This document shows, in pieces, positions 61,881-64,000 of a stretch of 64,000 nucleotides of DNA. Every line of letters starts with the position of its first letter. Position 1 is the stretch's first letter. The stretch lies in assembly GCA_041392205.1 (NCBI GenBank), contig JAWKMO010000002.1, positions 1 to 64,000 on the forward strand. Reading direction: 5' to 3'. The notes under the pieces were generated by a model. The model ran no database searches, was not told where the DNA came from, and worked only from the letters and a program-made list of their open reading frames with translations. Source of the DNA: Halomarinibacterium sp041392205. Lineage in GTDB: Bacteria; Bacteroidota; Bacteroidia; Flavobacteriales; Flavobacteriaceae. A program made the position numbers and the translations under genes.

Positions 61881-62863
61881 AATTTGTAGCATTCGTATTG
61901 TTTTTATCAACTTTCATTTCCTGTAATTATTCTAATAAAAAAGAATATTCAGAAATTAAAAATGAAGCCATTGTTTCCATTCAAGAATCCCATCCTGGTA
62001 AAAAATTAATGGAAACGTATTGTTATGTATGCCATCATCCAACGACTCCGTTGGAAAGCAGAGTAGCCCCCCCAATGATTGCGGTAAAGCAACATTACAT
62101 CACTGAAAATACAAGCAAAGAAGAATTTTTAAACGTTTTCAAGAATTGGATGAAAGAGCCTTCTGAAGAAAAAGTAAAAATGCCAGGGGCTGTAAAAAAA
62201 TTTGGTTTAATGCCCTATCAGCCCTATTCAGAAGAAGTTATACAACAAATTGGTGAATATATCTACTCCTTTGATATTGAACAACCCGAATGGTTTCAAG
62301 ACCATTTTAACCAAGAACATGGGAAAGGGAAGGGTAAAAAAATGAATAAAGGAATGGGAAATAACAAAATACTCCCAACTACTTATGAGGACAAAGGGAT
62401 GCAAATTGCTCTAGCTACCAAAGCTCAGTTAGGTAAAAATTTAATGGGAAAAATACAAAAAGAAGGGGTTATTGAAGCTTTAGAATTTTGCCATTTAAAT
62501 GCCTATCCTATTACCGATAGTATGGCTACTGTTTATAATGCTTCCATTAAAAGAGTCTCGGATAAATATAGAAATCCTAACAACAAAGCTTCTTCAAAAG
62601 AAATAGTTTACCTTCAAAAATTTCAGCAAGATATTAGTAAGGGCAAAGAATCAAAGCCTATTCTAGATAGTACTTCAGAAAAAATTAAATTCTACTATCC
62701 TATTACCACTAATTCCATGTGTCTAAAATGTCATGGTATCCCTAATAAATCAATTACAAAAGAGACCTATTCTAAAATTAAAATGCTATATCCTAAAGAT
62801 TTAGCTACAGGGTATGATGTAAATGAAGTTCGTGGTATTTGGACTATAGAATTTGAGAAATAA
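61877..62863 (+). CDS. c-type cytochrome lipoprotein with DUF3365-like domain
   Basis: The 328-residue protein has a lipobox with Cys16 (FISC), a first haem motif CYVCH at residues 49-53 in a cytochrome c-like domain with candidate axial Met102 or Met112, and a Gly/Lys-rich linker (HGKGKGKKMNKG). The second half resembles DUF3365 (ALEFCHLNAYPITDSMATVY) with a second haem motif CLKCH at 282-286. It is likely a periplasmic electron carrier attached to a membrane. In this locus it may take electrons from sulfur oxidation. Confidence 0.83.
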   Translation: MKFVAFVLFLSTFISCNYSNKKEYSEIKNEAIVSIQESHPGKKLMETYCYVCHHPTTPLESRVAPPMIAVKQHYITENTSKEEFLNVFKNWMKEPSEEKVKMPGAVKKFGLMPYQPYSEEVIQQIGEYIYSFDIEQPEWFQDHFNQEHGKGKGKKMNKGMGNNKILPTTYEDKGMQIALATKAQLGKNLMGKIQKEGVIEALEFCHLNAYPITDSMATVYNASIKRVSDKYRNPNNKASSKEIVYLQKFQQDISKGKESKPILDSTSEKIKFYYPITTNSMCLKCHGIPNKSITKETYSKIKMLYPKDLATGYDVNEVRGIWTIEFEK

Positions 62864-62882
62864 CCAGTGTTTATGCTCCATG

Positions 62883-63461
62883 ATGCTAGACGAAACTTAT
62901 TGGGATACTCGCTACAAAAATGGAACTACAGGCTGGGACATTGGATATATCTCTTCGCCTTTAAAAGCCTATATCGATCAGCTTAATGATTATACCCAAA
63001 AAATATTAATCCCAGGAGGAGGAAACTCCTACGAAGCAGAATACCTCTATAATAAGGGGTTTAAAAATGTATTTATATTAGATATTTCAGAAACAGCACT
63101 CCTTAATGTTCAAAAAAGGATGCCTGCGTTTCCAAAAACCCAACTTATCCATCAAGATTTTTTCCATTTTGAAGGAACCTTTGACCTCATCCTTGAGCAA
63201 ACCTTTTTTTGTGCAATAAACCCATCTCTTCGGAAACATTATGCTACAAAAATGAATACATTACTTCAACCTAAAGGAAAGCTAGTTGGACTCTTATTCG
63301 ATTTTCCGCTAACAGAAGAAGGACCTCCTTTTGGTGGAAGCAAAAAGGAATATCTTACCTATTTTGAACCCTATTTTGAAATTGAAAAAATAGATTCTTG
63401 TTATAACTCTATTCCGCAGAGAGCAGGTAAAGAATTGTTTTTCAAGTTTCTGAAAAAATAA
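62883..63461 (+). CDS. TPMT-like S-adenosylmethionine methyltransferase
   Basis: A 192-residue methyltransferase of the thiopurine S-methyltransferase type: YWDTRYKNGTTGWDIGYISS, the SAM loop KILIPGGGNSYEAEYL, and LDLILEQTFFCAINPSLRK-like residues. In marine bacteria relatives methylate thiols, tellurite or H2S-derived thiols, so S-methylation of excess sulfide to methanethiol is a testable idea. I start it at the ATG at 62883; upstream frame to 62853 lies inside the cytochrome gene. It is the last gene of the rhodanese operon. Confidence 0.82.
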   Translation: MLDETYWDTRYKNGTTGWDIGYISSPLKAYIDQLNDYTQKILIPGGGNSYEAEYLYNKGFKNVFILDISETALLNVQKRMPAFPKTQLIHQDFFHFEGTFDLILEQTFFCAINPSLRKHYATKMNTLLQPKGKLVGLLFDFPLTEEGPPFGGSKKEYLTYFEPYFEIEKIDSCYNSIPQRAGKELFFKFLKK

Positions 63462-63473
63462 AAAACATCTCAT

Positions 63474-63518
63474 TGTAACAATTGTTACAAAAATTCTCTT
63501 CACCCTTTAGTATTTTTC
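63474..63518 (+). promoter_or_regulatory. Crp/Fnr-type operator and promoter 4 (SQR-like gene)
   Basis: Perfect palindrome TGTAAC-AATT-GTTACA at 63474-63489 (centre 63481.5). The -7-like TATTTTTC begins at 63511, again 29.5 bp from the centre. Confidence 0.8.
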
Positions 63519-63540
63519 CATAATCAAAAAATCAAGACGT

Positions 63541-64000
63541 ATGAAATCTCATTATCAAATCCTTATTATTGGTGGCGGAACGGGTGGCATCATGACCGCT
63601 GCTCAGCTTTTAAAAAAAGATAAAAACTTACAAATAGGAATTGTAGAACCCGCTAGTACTCATTATTATCAACCCGCTTGGACACTGGTTGGTGCAGGGA
63701 CTTACGACTTTAAAAAAACCGCTAAGCCCATGGCTGAAGTCATGCCAAAAGGGGCCCAATGGATAAAAGATTACGCCACCGGATTTGATGCTGAAAACAA
63801 CACCCTAACAACCAAAGAAAATGGAGCCATTACCTATGATTTTTTAGTAGTCGCTCCTGGTTTGGTCATGGAACCTTCTTTAATTGAAGGTCTCCCCGAA
63901 GCTTTAGAAAAGGGGATTGCCTGTAGTAATTATACAGATCCAGAATTTACTTGGAAAACTATTAAAAACTTTAAAGGGGGAAATGCATTGTTTACACAAC
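63541..64000 (+). CDS. Sulfide:quinone oxidoreductase-like flavoprotein (partial)
   Basis: The first 153 codons of an FAD/NAD(P)-binding oxidoreductase, cut by the window end. The FAD dinucleotide motif is GGGTGG at residues 11-16, followed by the SQR-typical HYYQPAWTLVGAGTYD and YDFLVVAPGLV. It would oxidise sulfide to sulfane sulfur and pass electrons to quinone, feeding the rhodaneses and persulfide dioxygenases encoded upstream. The catalytic Cys residues of SQR are only partly in view, so related flavocytochrome or NADH-type enzymes cannot be fully excluded. Confidence 0.8.
   Translation, partial: MKSHYQILIIGGGTGGIMTAAQLLKKDKNLQIGIVEPASTHYYQPAWTLVGAGTYDFKKTAKPMAEVMPKGAQWIKDYATGFDAENNTLTTKENGAITYDFLVVAPGLVMEPSLIEGLPEALEKGIACSNYTDPEFTWKTIKNFKGGNALFTQ

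Overview
The window is a stretch of chromosome from a gliding member of the Flavobacteriaceae (Bacteroidota). The evidence is a low-GC genome, promoters of the Bacteroidota type (-7 element TAnnTTTG), several secreted proteins with type IX secretion (T9SS) C-terminal sorting domains, the gliding lipoprotein GldH, few Shine-Dalgarno sites and many short terminators. It reads mostly as housekeeping DNA, with one accessory segment and one sulfur-stress locus. There are no rRNA genes, CRISPR arrays or complete insertion sequences.

Layout. 0-9 kb is a metal-homeostasis block: the tail of a DnaJ-domain protein, a YHS protein, a DtxR/MntR-type repressor with a clear operator, an outer-membrane protein, a Mn/Zn-type ABC transporter (binding lipoprotein, ATPase, two permeases with soluble C-terminal winged-helix-like tails), and the divergently placed feoA-feoB-FeoB-associated peptide operon. 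9-11.5 kb holds an SCO-type copper chaperone, the site-2 protease RseP and tRNA-Asn(GTT). 11.5-16.4 kb, between tRNA-Asn and tRNA-Arg(CCT), looks like an accessory island: a GC-rich orphan gene, a broken T9SS cargo gene, an intact T9SS protein and a membrane-bound AraC regulator, with the 10-bp tRNA-Asn 3' end repeated at the far border. 16.5-20.3 kb has an SDR-type threonine dehydrogenase, a lipoprotein and an M13 peptidase. 20.4-29.6 kb is a nearly complete haem pathway cluster (hemH, AraC regulator, hemA-C-D-E, two non-haem genes, hemF, hemB).

29.7-38.7 kb contains two unknown small proteins, a TPR hybrid histidine kinase, an alkylguanine-DNA methyltransferase, a serine hydrolase, an exonuclease, a double-ATPase peptide ABC protein and a T9SS FG-GAP protein flanked by an imperfect repeat of about 100 bp. 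39-45.9 kb has the succinyl-CoA:3-ketoacid CoA-transferase subunits with a four-helix-bundle pseudogene between them, PBP1A, gldH, ricT and recA. 46-56.4 kb has an ECF sigma factor with a membrane-anchored barrel protein, an acyltransferase, trpS, dprA, an HU-like/SPOR protein, a thioesterase and a large T9SS subtilase.

56.5-64 kb is the most interesting part: a Crp/Fnr-type regulator followed by a TauE/SafE exporter, two tandem ETHE1-like persulfide dioxygenase-rhodanese fusions, a rhodanese, an HMA-domain protein, a c-type cytochrome, a TPMT-like methyltransferase and a sulfide:quinone reductase-like flavoprotein. Four of its transcription units carry a TGTAAC-N4-GTTAC(A/T) palindrome. Each is centred 29.5 bp before the start of a weak -7 element, which predicts a self-contained sulfide/persulfide regulon controlled by the Crp/Fnr protein.
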